Made by a program: the position numbers and the translations under genes. A model generated the notes under the pieces. That model was not told where the DNA came from, did no database searches, and was given only the letters and a program-made list of their open reading frames with translations. From FLUQ01 sp031550605 (GTDB lineage Bacteria > Desulfobacterota > Desulfovibrionia > Desulfovibrionales > Desulfovibrionaceae): 64,000 nt of DNA. Within the stretch, counting starts at the first letter, position 1. Each line of letters begins with the position of its first letter. This document shows positions 34,915 through 44,011 of the stretch, piece by piece. The DNA lies in assembly GCA_031550605.1 (NCBI GenBank), contig JAVBOK010000043.1, forward strand, positions 1 to 64,000. The letters run 5' to 3'.

Positions 34915-35778
34915 ATGCTTGAACTATCCCTGTTTTGTAACGGCATCGTGCTCGGGCTGGTTTATGCCGCCGTGGCCTTGGGCTTCAGTCTTGTTCTGGG
35001 CGTTTCCGGGGTCATCAATTTCAGCCACGGGATTACATTCACCTTTGGCGCGTATTTTTTCTGGAGCATGTATAAAATCGTCGGCTACATTCCGGCCATG
35101 ATCCTTTCGCCCCTGGCTGTCGCCGTGATCGGCCTGCTGGTGGAACGCATCATCATCCGCCGCGTGTACGGCCAGGATCCGCTGTTCGGCCTTCTGATCA
35201 CGCTGGGTTTCGCCATGGCCATGGAAGAACTGATCCGCATGATTTACGGCCCCAACCCGTACAACGTGGACGCGCCCTCTTTCGCCAACGGCGTCATCAT
35301 CTTCGGCGACTTCCTCTATTCCCAGTACCGAATTTTCATTGCCGCCGTGGCCGCCCTGATGGTCGCCGCCGTGTGGATTTTCACGGAAAAAAGCAAATAC
35401 GGGGCAGTAGTCAAGGCAGGGATGTTCAACAGCGAAATGGTGGGCGCGCTGGGCCACGATTTGTACCGCATGCGCGTGTACATTATGGTTCTGGGCTCGT
35501 TCATCGCGGGTCTGGCCGGCATTCTGGCCGCCCCCATCTGGAGCGTCAAATCCGGCATGGGCAGTTCCATCCTCATGCCGTCCTTCCTGATCGTGCTCAT
35601 GGGCGGGCTGGGCAGCATACCCGGCACGCTCATCGGCGGCCTGCTTGTGGGCATCACCCTGTCCATGGGCACCCTGGTCGCCCCGCGCTATGTGGATATC
35701 ATGCCCTATCTGCTGATGGGCTTCATCGTTTACTTCTGGCCCAGAGGTCTCATGGGACAGCAGAACATCATCGAGTAG
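34915..35778 (+). CDS. ABC transporter permease (LivH-like)
   Basis: A 287-residue inner-membrane permease with about eight hydrophobic segments, starting NGIVLGLVYAAVALGFSLVL with the typical GVINFSHG after it. The conserved LGGLGSIPGT-like loop (MGGLGSIPGTLIGGL) is present. ATG 34915 has AGAGGA upstream; the frame is open earlier without support. It is 15 bases before livM. Confidence 0.94.
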   Translation: MLELSLFCNGIVLGLVYAAVALGFSLVLGVSGVINFSHGITFTFGAYFFWSMYKIVGYIPAMILSPLAVAVIGLLVERIIIRRVYGQDPLFGLLITLGFAMAMEELIRMIYGPNPYNVDAPSFANGVIIFGDFLYSQYRIFIAAVAALMVAAVWIFTEKSKYGAVVKAGMFNSEMVGALGHDLYRMRVYIMVLGSFIAGLAGILAAPIWSVKSGMGSSILMPSFLIVLMGGLGSIPGTLIGGLLVGITLSMGTLVAPRYVDIMPYLLMGFIVYFWPRGLMGQQNIIE

Positions 35779-35793
35779 CTGGAGGAGGCGCCC

Positions 35794-36738
35794 ATGAGCA
35801 GAATCATTAAAGATCCCCTGATCTGGATTTTCCTGATTTTTTCGACCTATCCCTTCATGCCGTACATCGGCAGCTTCATATCCCTTGGAACAGAGCTTTT
35901 GCTCTGGTTCATCTTCACGCTCAGCTTCAACCTTTGCCTCGGCCAGACGGGCCTGCCCTCCTTCGGGCACGGCGCGTTCTACGGCCTGGGCAGCTATGCC
36001 GCCGCGATCACCTTTCTGCGCTTGTCGAACGGCGGTTTCGTCATGCCCATTCTGGCCGGCATCGCCATGGGCGTTCTGTCTTCCGCCCTGCTGGGCTGGC
36101 TGATCAAGGACAAACGCGGCGTGTATTTCGCCATGCTCACCGTGGTCTTCACCCAGATATGCTTCGGCATCTGCTGGCGCTGGGACGCGGTGACCGGGGG
36201 CGAAGTCGGCCTGTCCGGCATCCGCCGTCTGGATTTTTTCGGCATTTCCATGGCCGATTCGCAGGTCTTTTATTACTTCTGTTTCGGCGTGTTCATCATC
36301 TGCGCGCTGGTCATCCGGGCCATCACCCGGTCCTGCTTCGGGCTGTCGCTTCAGTCCGTGCGCCAGAACCACATCCGCTCGCAGTATCTGGGCTATAACG
36401 TCGGCATGTACAAGTTCGGGGTCTATGCCCTGTCCGGCGGCTTTGCCGGACTGGCCGGGGCGCTGTACTGCCTGCTTACCCAATCGGCGTTCGCCGATAT
36501 TCTGGACTGGAGCAAATCCGGCGACGTGGTCATGGCCACCCTGCTGGGCGGCGGAACGGTCAGCTTTTACGGCCCCATTCTGGGTTCGCTGATCTTCATC
36601 ATCTGCAAAAACCTGCTCAGTTCCCTCTGGGATCACTGGCTGTTCCTGTACGGTCTGTCCTTTGTGGTCATTCTCTCGCTGTTCCCCACCGGCCTTATGG
36701 GCATGCTGCGGAAAAAATCGGACAAAAAAGGCGAATGA
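35794..36738 (+). CDS. ABC transporter permease (LivM-like)
   Basis: A 314-residue permease with about nine hydrophobic segments and the family motifs FNLCLGQTGLPSFGHGAFYG and LLGGGTVSFYGPILGS. GGAGGA precedes the ATG. It forms the membrane channel with the LivH-like subunit. Confidence 0.94.
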   Translation: MSRIIKDPLIWIFLIFSTYPFMPYIGSFISLGTELLLWFIFTLSFNLCLGQTGLPSFGHGAFYGLGSYAAAITFLRLSNGGFVMPILAGIAMGVLSSALLGWLIKDKRGVYFAMLTVVFTQICFGICWRWDAVTGGEVGLSGIRRLDFFGISMADSQVFYYFCFGVFIICALVIRAITRSCFGLSLQSVRQNHIRSQYLGYNVGMYKFGVYALSGGFAGLAGALYCLLTQSAFADILDWSKSGDVVMATLLGGGTVSFYGPILGSLIFIICKNLLSSLWDHWLFLYGLSFVVILSLFPTGLMGMLRKKSDKKGE

Positions 36739-36779
36739 TTTCCGCGGCAACCCGAGAAACCCAGACAGCAGGAGGAATT

Positions 36780-37526
36780 ATGGCCTTCATTTCCATACAA
36801 GGACTGACCAAAAGCTTCGGCGCTCTGAAAGCGACAAACGACGTGACGCTGGAGATCGAAAGGGAGGGGATACTCTCCATCATCGGTCCCAACGGCGCGG
36901 GAAAAACCACGTTTTTCAACTTGCTGACCGGCTTTCTCAAGCCGGATTCGGGCAAAATCTTTTATAAAGGGCAGGACGTCACAGGTAAAAAACCGTACGA
37001 AATCATCCGCTACGGCATATCCCGCTCGTTCCAGATCGTCAGTTTGTTCGAAGAAATGTCCGTACTGGACAACGTCCGCGTCGGCGTGCAGCGGAACCTC
37101 GGGTTCATGAACCGGATGTTCCTCAATTACAAGGCTGCCTCGGCGGTAACGGACAGAGCCATGGAAATTCTGGAAGAGGTGGGCATGAAAGAAATGGCGG
37201 ATCTGCCTGCCGCCTCCATTCCCCATGGGGACCGCAAGATCCTTGATCTGGGCATGGCGCTGACCACCGGTCCGGAGACCCTGCTGCTGGACGAACCCAT
37301 GGCCGGCCTGTCCAAGGCGGAACGCCTGCGCATCACGCAACTGATCAAAAAGCTGAGCGAGACCCGCAAAGTCATTCTCGTGGAACACGACATGGACCTC
37401 GTGTTCGGCATTTCCGATCACATTCTGGTACTGCACCACGGCGCCATTCTTGCGACCGGTTCACCGGAAGCCATCGCCGCCAACGAAGAAGTGCAGTCCG
37501 CCTACCTGGGAAGAGAGGTGGCATGA
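36780..37526 (+). CDS. ABC transporter ATP-binding protein (LivG-like)
   Basis: A 248-residue ATPase with Walker A GPNGAGKTT, Walker B ETLLLDEPMAGL, and a LivG-type signature region LPAASIPHGDRKILDLGMAL, where the usual LSGG/LSYG-like motif is modified. AGGAGG precedes the ATG at 36780. The last four bases overlap the livF start. Confidence 0.93.
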   Translation: MAFISIQGLTKSFGALKATNDVTLEIEREGILSIIGPNGAGKTTFFNLLTGFLKPDSGKIFYKGQDVTGKKPYEIIRYGISRSFQIVSLFEEMSVLDNVRVGVQRNLGFMNRMFLNYKAASAVTDRAMEILEEVGMKEMADLPAASIPHGDRKILDLGMALTTGPETLLLDEPMAGLSKAERLRITQLIKKLSETRKVILVEHDMDLVFGISDHILVLHHGAILATGSPEAIAANEEVQSAYLGREVA

Positions 37527-38248
37527 TGATGCTGCAGGTCAAGGATCTTGATATTTTCTACGGCCGCGCCCATGTGGTGTTCAAATACTGCATGGACGTC
37601 AAGGAAGGGGAATTCATCGGTCTGTTCGGCCGGAACGGATCGGGAAAATCCAGCCTGTTCCGGGCGATCATGGGGCTGAAACCGCCCACGGTGCAGGGCC
37701 AGATTTTGTTCAAGGGGCAGGACATCACCAACATGGCGCCCCATGATATCGCCAACCTGGGCATCGGATGGGTGCCGGAAGATCGCAAGATTTTTCCCAA
37801 CCTGACCATACGCCGCAACCTGCAGATCGGTGAAAAAGCCGCCAGATATCTGCCCGGCGGCAGAAAACTGTTCACCATTGAAGACGCGTACCGCTTTTTT
37901 CCGAAACTGTACGATATGCGCAACAAGCTGGGCAGCCAGATGAGCGGCGGCGAACAGCAAATGCTGACCATCGCCCGCACCATGATGGGCAACCCCAGCC
38001 TGCTGTTGCTGGACGAACCCACCGAAGGGCTGGCCCCCAACATCGCCCAGGACGTGATCAAGATGATTCTTGAAATCCGCAAGGACTTCAACGTCACAAC
38101 CATCGTGGTCGAGCAGTTTTCGGAACATCTGCTCAAGGATCTGGACCGCTGCTGCATCATGGAAATGGGCGAATGCATCTTTGACGACTGCCCCAGCGTG
38201 CTGCACGGCGACGACGGCCTGAAACGCAGATTGCTCGGTGTCGGCTGA
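37523..38248 (+). CDS. ABC transporter ATP-binding protein (LivF-like)
   Basis: A 241-residue ATPase with Walker A GRNGSGKSS, signature MSGGEQQML, and Walker B SLLLLDEPTEGLAP. It pairs with the LivG-like protein. A terminator follows, so this ends the transporter operon. Confidence 0.94.
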   Translation: MMMLQVKDLDIFYGRAHVVFKYCMDVKEGEFIGLFGRNGSGKSSLFRAIMGLKPPTVQGQILFKGQDITNMAPHDIANLGIGWVPEDRKIFPNLTIRRNLQIGEKAARYLPGGRKLFTIEDAYRFFPKLYDMRNKLGSQMSGGEQQMLTIARTMMGNPSLLLLDEPTEGLAPNIAQDVIKMILEIRKDFNVTTIVVEQFSEHLLKDLDRCCIMEMGECIFDDCPSVLHGDDGLKRRLLGVG

Positions 38249-38275
38249 GTTTTCCGCTTCGAATCGTGACCGTAT

Positions 38276-38315
38276 CCGCCGTCGTCCCGCGGGGCGACGG
38301 CGGATTTTCTTTTTC
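38276..38315 (+). terminator. Intrinsic terminator of the Liv-type operon
   Basis: A 13-bp stem with minor mismatch (38276-38288 with 38291-38303) is followed by a T-rich run ATTTTCTTTTTC. It lies 27 bases after the livF stop. Confidence 0.85.
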
Positions 38316-38332
38316 GATCGGAACGCTTCGTC

Positions 38333-38361
38333 TTGCGCCGCGCGCGGGTTCCATATATAAA
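38333..38361 (+). promoter_or_regulatory. Sigma-70 promoter of the alanine dehydrogenase gene
   Basis: TTGCGC (38333-38338) and TATAAA (38356-38361) are exactly 17 bases apart, 43 bases before the start codon. The terminator just upstream supports an independent transcript. Confidence 0.7.
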
Positions 38362-38404
38362 TACTCTCCTTTTCCTGAACCAATCTGCCACCGCGGGAGC
38401 ACTT

Positions 38405-39523
38405 ATGCGCATCGGCATACCAAAAGAAATCAAGATCAACGAAAATCGCGTGGCCATCACTCCTGCCGGAGTGGTGGCTTTTGTCAAGGCCGGCCACCAG
38501 GTGTTCATCGAAACGAACGCCGGCACAGGCAGCAACATCAGTGACCGGGAATACGCCGACTGCGGCGCGACGATCACGGACAGTCCCGCCAAAGCCTGGC
38601 AGGCGGACCTCGTGCTGAAGGTCAAAGAACCGCTGCCGCAGGAATTCCCCTTTCTGCGCCGCGATCTGACCCTGTTTACCTATCTGCACCTTGCGCCGGA
38701 ACCGGAACTGACGCAATCCATGCTGCAAAGCGGCATGACGGGCATCGCCTATGAAACCGTGCAGCTTGCTTCCGGCGCCCTGCCGCTGCTGGAACCCATG
38801 AGCGAAGTGGCGGGCAAGATGGCCGTCCAGATCGGGGCGCACTTTCTGGCCAAATACGAAGGCGACGGCGCCGGGGTTCTGCTGGGCGGGGTTCCGGGCG
38901 TTCCGGGCGCGCATATCGCGATCGTCGGCGGCGGCATCGTGGGCACCAACGCGGCCAAGGTCGCCGTGGGCATGGGCGCGCGCGTCACGCTGTTCGACAT
39001 CAAAATCGACAGGCTGCGCTATCTTGACGACATTTTCGGCGGCCGGGTCAGCACGGTCGCGGCCAATGCCCATACCATCGGCGAAGCGGTGCGCACGGCG
39101 GATCTGGTCGTGGGCGCGGTGCTGATCCCCGGCGGCAGAACCCCGATTCTGGTGACGGAAGAAATGGTCAAAAGCATGCGGCCCGGCAGCGTCATGATCG
39201 ACGTAGCCATTGACCAGGGCGGCTGCATCGAAACTATGGACCGCGTTACCAACCATGCGGACCCGGTATTCGTCAAACACGGAATCATCCATTACGCCGT
39301 GGCCAACATGCCCGGCGCGGTGCCGCGCACCTCGACCTTTGCCCTGACCAACGTCACCCTGCCCTACGCCCTTCGCATTGCGAATATGGGCTGGAAGGAA
39401 GCCTGCCGTTCCGACGCCGCCCTGGCCAAAGGGCTGAACATCGCGGACGGCAAATGCACCTTCAGGGGCGTGGCGGATGCGCAGAAGATCGCGCATACCC
39501 TGGTGGAAGCCGTGCTCTGCTAA
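38405..39523 (+). CDS. ald: Alanine dehydrogenase
   Basis: NAD-dependent oxidative deamination of L-alanine to pyruvate and ammonia. The 372 residues start MRIGIPKEIKINENRVAITP. The lysine-containing VLKVKEPL, the NAD-binding IVGGGIVGTNAAKVAVGMGA, and the catalytic HYAVANMPGAVPRTST are all intact. GGGAG precedes the ATG at 38405. It lies just after a Liv-type amino-acid transporter, which may supply its substrate. Hairpin DNA separates it from convergent paaK. Confidence 0.96.
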   Translation: MRIGIPKEIKINENRVAITPAGVVAFVKAGHQVFIETNAGTGSNISDREYADCGATITDSPAKAWQADLVLKVKEPLPQEFPFLRRDLTLFTYLHLAPEPELTQSMLQSGMTGIAYETVQLASGALPLLEPMSEVAGKMAVQIGAHFLAKYEGDGAGVLLGGVPGVPGAHIAIVGGGIVGTNAAKVAVGMGARVTLFDIKIDRLRYLDDIFGGRVSTVAANAHTIGEAVRTADLVVGAVLIPGGRTPILVTEEMVKSMRPGSVMIDVAIDQGGCIETMDRVTNHADPVFVKHGIIHYAVANMPGAVPRTSTFALTNVTLPYALRIANMGWKEACRSDAALAKGLNIADGKCTFRGVADAQKIAHTLVEAVLC

Positions 39524-39653
39524 AACGCCGCCCCGCGTTTCTGAAGGAAAACCCCGCCGGCCTGTCAGGGAACGACCGGAGAAGGCGCGTTTTTTCCGTG
39601 TCCGCCTGCTGGGCATGCCGGCGCCGGAGCAGACATTTTTGAGGGAACAACAG

Positions 39654-39687
39654 CCGGCCGGCGTTCGCGGATGCAGACGCCGGCCGG
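39654..39687. terminator. Hairpin between convergent ald and paaK
   Basis: A perfect 11-bp stem CCGGCCGGCGT/ACGCCGGCCGG has a 12-base loop and no clear T-run. It may serve both strands. Confidence 0.55.
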
Positions 39688-39708
39688 AAGAAATCACGCC
39701 GGAGGAGT

Positions 39709-41016
39709 TTATTCCGTGCCGCGCAGGTCGGTTACGCGGCTGGACTTGCCCTCGTAACGCTGCAGCGTTCTGGGTTCCACCATGCGCACTTTGGCCGAAA
39801 CCCCGAGGAAATCCTTGATGGCTTTCTGGATGCCGGATTCGCGCCGCTGGATATAGCGCACTTCGTCCGAGGCGAACATGGCTTCGGAAAATTCCACCTT
39901 CACTTCCAGCACATCCAGATTTTCCTCGCGCCGCACCTCAATCTGGTAATGCGGGGACGCGCCTTCGGTTTCCAGCAGAATGGCTTCGATCTGCTGCGGG
40001 AACACGTTTACCCCTCGGATGATCAGCATATCGTCGCTGCGCCCCAGCACCCTGCCCATACGCACATGGGTGCGGCCGCACACGCAGGGGGTATGGTCCA
40101 GGGACGTGATGTCCCTGGTGCGGTACCGCACCAGCGGGATGCCCTGCTTGGTCAGGGTGGTCAGCACCAATTCGCCGACTTCTCCCGGTCCTTTGGTTTC
40201 GCATGTCACCGGATCGATGATTTCCGGCAGGAAGTGGTCCTCCCAGATATGCATGCCCTTTTTGGCTTCCAGACATTCCATGCTGATGCCCGGTCCCATG
40301 ACTTCCGAAAGACCGTAGATGTTCAACGCGTCGATGCCCAGTTTTCTCTCGATGTCCTGACGCATCTCATCGGTCCACGGTTCCGCGCCGAAGATGCCGA
40401 CCCGAAGCGGCAGTTCCCTGATGTCGATGCCCATCTCCAGAGCCGCTTCGTATAAAAAAAGAATATATGACGGGGTACAGCACACCGCCGTGGCCCCAAA
40501 ATCGCGCAGCAGCTGGGCCTGGCGCTTGGTGGCCCCGCCGGAAACCGGAATGACCGTGGCCCCGAGTTTTTCAGCGCCGTAATGCGCGCCCAGCCCCCCG
40601 GTGAACAGGCCATATCCGTATGCGTTATGCAGAAAGTCGCGGGCGGTCATGCCGGCCGCGGCCAGGCTTCTGGCCATGACTTCCGCCCAGATGTCCAGGT
40701 CGCGCCGGGTGTAGCCCACCACGCTGGCCTTGCCCGTGGTACCGCTGGAGGCATGCAGCCGCACGATGGTATCGCGGGGCACGGCGAACATGCCGAAAGG
40801 GTAGGCGTCGCGCAGGTCCTGCTTTTCGGTGAACGGCAACGCGGACAGGTCGGACAACGTGCGCAGACGGGAAGGATGCACGCCCGCCCGGTCAAAGGCC
40901 CCGCGGTAATGCGGCACATTGGCGTACACCCGTTCCGCCATATCCCGCAGACGGGAAAGTTGCAGGGCCCGCAGTTCCTCGCGGGGCATCATTTCCATTT
41001 CGACATTGAACATCAT
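39709..41016 (-). CDS. paaK: Phenylacetate-CoA ligase family protein
   Basis: AMP-forming acyl/aryl-CoA ligase of 435 residues. It shows the ATP loop HASSGTTGKASVVGYT, the YGLSEVMGPGIS motif, the hinge YRTRDIT, and a C-terminal lysine region (KSSRV). It would activate phenylacetate or a related aromatic acid, such as those from aromatic amino-acid oxidation. I chose the ATG at 41014-41016 because GGGAG lies seven bases upstream; the ATG two codons earlier is too close to it. It is divergent from rsfS. Confidence 0.92.
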   Translation of the reverse strand: MMFNVEMEMMPREELRALQLSRLRDMAERVYANVPHYRGAFDRAGVHPSRLRTLSDLSALPFTEKQDLRDAYPFGMFAVPRDTIVRLHASSGTTGKASVVGYTRRDLDIWAEVMARSLAAAGMTARDFLHNAYGYGLFTGGLGAHYGAEKLGATVIPVSGGATKRQAQLLRDFGATAVCCTPSYILFLYEAALEMGIDIRELPLRVGIFGAEPWTDEMRQDIERKLGIDALNIYGLSEVMGPGISMECLEAKKGMHIWEDHFLPEIIDPVTCETKGPGEVGELVLTTLTKQGIPLVRYRTRDITSLDHTPCVCGRTHVRMGRVLGRSDDMLIIRGVNVFPQQIEAILLETEGASPHYQIEVRREENLDVLEVKVEFSEAMFASDEVRYIQRRESGIQKAIKDFLGVSAKVRMVEPRTLQRYEGKSSRVTDLRGTE

Positions 41017-41107
41017 TGCCATACTCCCACAGACTCATTATCTTTCTTGCAGCCAGAAAGGTTCTGCCCCATTCGGGCCGTCGGGTCAACTTGTTCCTAT
41101 TGATTGT

Positions 41108-41136
41108 TTGCACAGCGTCCCGCGATGGTGTAGCAT
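41108..41136 (+). promoter_or_regulatory. Candidate sigma-70 promoter of rsfS-gpmI
   Basis: TTGCAC (41108-41113) and TAGCAT (41131-41136) are 17 bases apart, about 42 bases before the rsfS start. Confidence 0.55.
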
Positions 41137-41177
41137 ACCAGGTCACTACTACCCGTAAAAGGATACCGTCACCCTTC

Positions 41178-41558
41178 ATGCCCGAAAAAATCGAAAATAC
41201 GGCCGGGACTCCGGTCCGGCAAAAACTTGAGACCCTGGTTTCCTGGCTGTCCGCCAAGAAAGGCGAGGATATTATCGCTCTTGACCTGACGAGCTGCCAT
41301 ACCTTCACCGAAGGCATCGTGATCGTGACCGCCTCGTCCCTGCGGCATGCCCAGGGCCTGGCCGACCATGTCCTGCAGGAATGCAGGGACGCGCGATTCG
41401 AATACCTGAGCATGGAAGGATATCAGGCCGGGCAATGGATCTTGTTGGACCTGAACGACACTGTGGTCAGCATACTCCAAACGGAAACCCGCGACCTCTA
41501 CCGCCTTGAGGATCTGTGGAAAAACGCGCGGATCGTGGCTGACACCAGGCGGCGCTGA
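41178..41558 (+). CDS. rsfS: Ribosomal silencing factor RsfS
   Basis: A 126-residue DUF143-family protein that binds ribosomal protein uL14 and blocks subunit joining. The core contains IIALDLTSCHTFTEGIVIVTASS and MEGYQAGQWILLDLNDTVVSI. The ATG at 41178 fits the family length; AAAAGGA lies about 15 bases upstream, which is far. gpmI follows after 15 bases. Confidence 0.93.
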   Translation: MPEKIENTAGTPVRQKLETLVSWLSAKKGEDIIALDLTSCHTFTEGIVIVTASSLRHAQGLADHVLQECRDARFEYLSMEGYQAGQWILLDLNDTVVSILQTETRDLYRLEDLWKNARIVADTRRR

Positions 41559-41573
41559 CGCCGCGAGGCATAT

Positions 41574-43115
41574 ATGAAAAAACTGACCCCCACGGTTCTT
41601 CTGATTCTTGACGGCTGGGGACTGGCCCCGGCCGGCCCCGGAAACGCGGCAGCACTGGCGCGCACCCCCACGCTGGACATGGTCCTGGCCCACCCTTCCC
41701 GCACGGAAATCGAGGCATCCGGCCGGGCGGTGGGGCTGCCTTCCGGCTATATGGGCAATTCCGAAGTCGGACACATGAATTTGGGCGCGGGCAGAGTCGT
41801 CTACCAGGACATGACCCTGATTGATCTGGCTATTGAACGGGGCGAGCTGGCATCCAACCCGGCCATTGCCGGCATGCTGGCCAAAACCGGGGCCGCGGGC
41901 GGACGGGCGCATTTTATGGGCCTGCTGTCCGATGGCGGAGTGCACAGCCATATCCACCATGTCAAGGCCCTGCTGGAAACCGCCAAAGCCGCCGGCGTGC
42001 CCGCCGTGCTGCACGCGTTCATGGACGGCCGCGACACGTCCCCCACCAGCGGCGCGGATTTCATCAAGGATATCACGGAATTCATGGCCGCCATCAATCA
42101 CGGGCATCTGGGCACCATCATCGGCCGCTATTATGCCATGGACCGTGATTCCCACTGGGAACGCAACGTTCTGGCCTGGAACGCCCTGGTCCACGGGCAG
42201 GGCGAACGGGTCGCCGACCCCTTTGCGGCCGTGCAGGCCGCCTACGCGAAAAATGAGACCGACGAATTTCTGAAACCCCGCATCGTGACGTCCCCGGACG
42301 GCAAAACCCTGTCCGTCGCGGACAACGACGGCCTGTTCTTTTTCAACTTCCGGGCGGACAGGGCCAGGCAGCTGACCCGCGCCTTTTACGACCCCGCCTT
42401 CGCCGGCTTTGACCGGGCCCATGTGCCGACCCTGGCGGCGTTCGCCACCTTTACCCCTTACGACAGCACCCTGCCCCTGCCGGCCGCCTTTACCAAGCCG
42501 GATCTGGCCCGGTCCATGGGCGAGATCGTTTCCGGCCTCGGCGTGAAACAGCTGCGCATCGCGGAAACGGAAAAATACGCCCATGTCACCTATTTCTTCA
42601 GTTGCGGCCGCGAAACCGAATTCCCCGGCGAAACACGGCGGCTGATCCCTTCCCCCAGAGAAGTCGCGACCTACGATCTGAAGCCCGAAATGAGCGCGTA
42701 TCAGGTCACGGACACGTTCCTTACGGAATGGGCCGAAGGGGACTATAGCCTTGTGGTCTGCAACCTGGCCAACCCGGACATGGTGGGCCATACCGGGGTC
42801 GTTCCCGCCGGCATCAAGGCCTGCGAAACGGTGGACGCCTGCGCCGGACGCATCATTGAGGCCGTGCTGGCGAAAAACGGCCGCATTCTGATCACCGCCG
42901 ACCACGGCAATGTGGAGGAAATGCTCACCCCGGACGGCCAGCCCCAGACCGCGCACACCACCAACAAAGTAGCCCTGGCCGTGCTGGACGCCGGCCCGGT
43001 GAAAAAACTGCGCCCCGGCGGCAGGCTGGGGGATGTGGCGCCCACTATTCTGCGCTTGTGGGGCCTTCCCGTGCCCGAAGAAATGACGGGACAAAGCCTG
43101 TGGGAGGAAACATGA
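41574..43115 (+). CDS. gpmI: 2,3-bisphosphoglycerate-independent phosphoglycerate mutase
   Basis: Glycolytic interconversion of 3- and 2-phosphoglycerate, manganese-dependent. The 513 residues show VLLILDGWG at the N terminus, the catalytic Ser in GYMGNSEVGHMN near residue 62, the substrate-binding MDGRDTSP, and the metal ligands in ITADHGNVEEM near the C terminus. The stop codon overlaps the start of the next gene (ATGA). Confidence 0.97.
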   Translation: MKKLTPTVLLILDGWGLAPAGPGNAAALARTPTLDMVLAHPSRTEIEASGRAVGLPSGYMGNSEVGHMNLGAGRVVYQDMTLIDLAIERGELASNPAIAGMLAKTGAAGGRAHFMGLLSDGGVHSHIHHVKALLETAKAAGVPAVLHAFMDGRDTSPTSGADFIKDITEFMAAINHGHLGTIIGRYYAMDRDSHWERNVLAWNALVHGQGERVADPFAAVQAAYAKNETDEFLKPRIVTSPDGKTLSVADNDGLFFFNFRADRARQLTRAFYDPAFAGFDRAHVPTLAAFATFTPYDSTLPLPAAFTKPDLARSMGEIVSGLGVKQLRIAETEKYAHVTYFFSCGRETEFPGETRRLIPSPREVATYDLKPEMSAYQVTDTFLTEWAEGDYSLVVCNLANPDMVGHTGVVPAGIKACETVDACAGRIIEAVLAKNGRILITADHGNVEEMLTPDGQPQTAHTTNKVALAVLDAGPVKKLRPGGRLGDVAPTILRLWGLPVPEEMTGQSLWEET

Positions 43116-43351
43116 GTTCCGCCAGACCCGTCACCCCGGCCAAACCCGTGGGCATGGAGCTGATTTTCTATTACGCCTGCCCCTTCTGCCGCCGTGAAAT
43201 ACCGCTGGTTTCCCCGCCGCAACCGGGCCTGATCGAATGCGACGTCTGCCGCAAAAAATTCCCCATCATCCCGGTGGACCAGCGGTCGGTGCATTATGTC
43301 AAGATCATGATGGCCAACGGCACGGCGGCCATTGATCCGGACTTCATGTAG
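43112..43351 (+). CDS. Small zinc-ribbon protein of unknown function
   Basis: A 79-residue protein with two Cys pairs, CPFC and CDVC, about 20 residues apart, likely one zinc site. I do not recognise a named family. GGGAGGAAAC precedes the ATG, which overlaps the gpmI stop, so it is translationally coupled to gpmI. Confidence 0.8.
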   Translation: MSSARPVTPAKPVGMELIFYYACPFCRREIPLVSPPQPGLIECDVCRKKFPIIPVDQRSVHYVKIMMANGTAAIDPDFM

Positions 43352-43413
43352 GCGGGCACCGGCGGCGCGCTCGGAATTTCCAGCTATTCCGGCCTGCAAG
43401 GCGCTGGTCCGCC

Positions 43414-43442
43414 TTGTCAAGACGCGTCCGCAATGCTAGGCT
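43414..43442 (+). promoter_or_regulatory. Candidate promoter of the ACT-domain gene
   Basis: TTGTCA (43414-43419) and TAGGCT (43437-43442) are 17 bases apart. The -35 is good and the -10 weak. It lies 45 bases before the ATG. Confidence 0.45.
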
Positions 43443-43486
43443 GCATACCATGGCATGACAATCCGCCCTCTATTCAGGAGCGCCGT

Positions 43487-43915
43487 ATGCGAATCGAACA
43501 GCTGTCCATTTTTCTTGAAAATAAAGCCGGTCGTCTGGCCGAAGTCACTCGGGCCCTGGCTGAGGCGGGCATCAACATTCTTGCCCTGTCCCTTGCCGAC
43601 ACTTCGGATTTCGGCATCCTGCGCCTGATCGTCGACAACCACGATACGGCCAAGGCCGCCCTGAAAACCGCCGGCTTCACCGTCGGGCTGACCAGCGTGG
43701 TCGGCGTCGAGGTGCCCCACAAACCCGGCGGGCTGAACACCATTCTGCAGTTGCTGGGGGTAAAAGGCATCAACGTCGAGTATATGTATGCTTTTGTGCA
43801 AAAAGGTGACGACGCGGTGATGATTTTCCGGTTCAACAAAACGGACGCCGCCCTGGAGGTGCTGAAAGAAGCCGGCATTTCCCTGCTGGGCAGCGAACAG
43901 GTCTGCCGTCCGTAA
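43487..43915 (+). CDS. Tandem ACT-domain protein
   Basis: A 142-residue protein made of two ACT domains, at about residues 3-65 and 70-140. Each opens with the typical pattern: QLSIFLENKAGRLAEVTRAL in the first and EVPHKPGGLNTILQLLG in the second. ACT domains bind amino acids. Stand-alone proteins of this type often sit near phenylacetate-CoA ligase or amino-acid genes. The ligand is unknown. CAGGAG precedes the ATG and a strong terminator follows. Confidence 0.88.
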   Translation: MRIEQLSIFLENKAGRLAEVTRALAEAGINILALSLADTSDFGILRLIVDNHDTAKAALKTAGFTVGLTSVVGVEVPHKPGGLNTILQLLGVKGINVEYMYAFVQKGDDAVMIFRFNKTDAALEVLKEAGISLLGSEQVCRP

Positions 43916-43934
43916 GCAATCCGGACACCCGTAA

Positions 43935-43972
43935 AATCAGGACCGCCCATGAAAAGGGCGGTCCTGATTTTT
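43935..43972. terminator. Bidirectional intrinsic terminator
   Basis: A perfect 14-bp stem AATCAGGACCGCCC/GGGCGGTCCTGATT with a seven-base loop has T-runs on both strands. It serves the ACT gene (+) and the chemoreceptor gene (-). Confidence 0.9.
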
Positions 43973-44011
43973 CTGCCTCGACCGGCCGGAATGCCGCTTC
44001 GGCGGATACGG

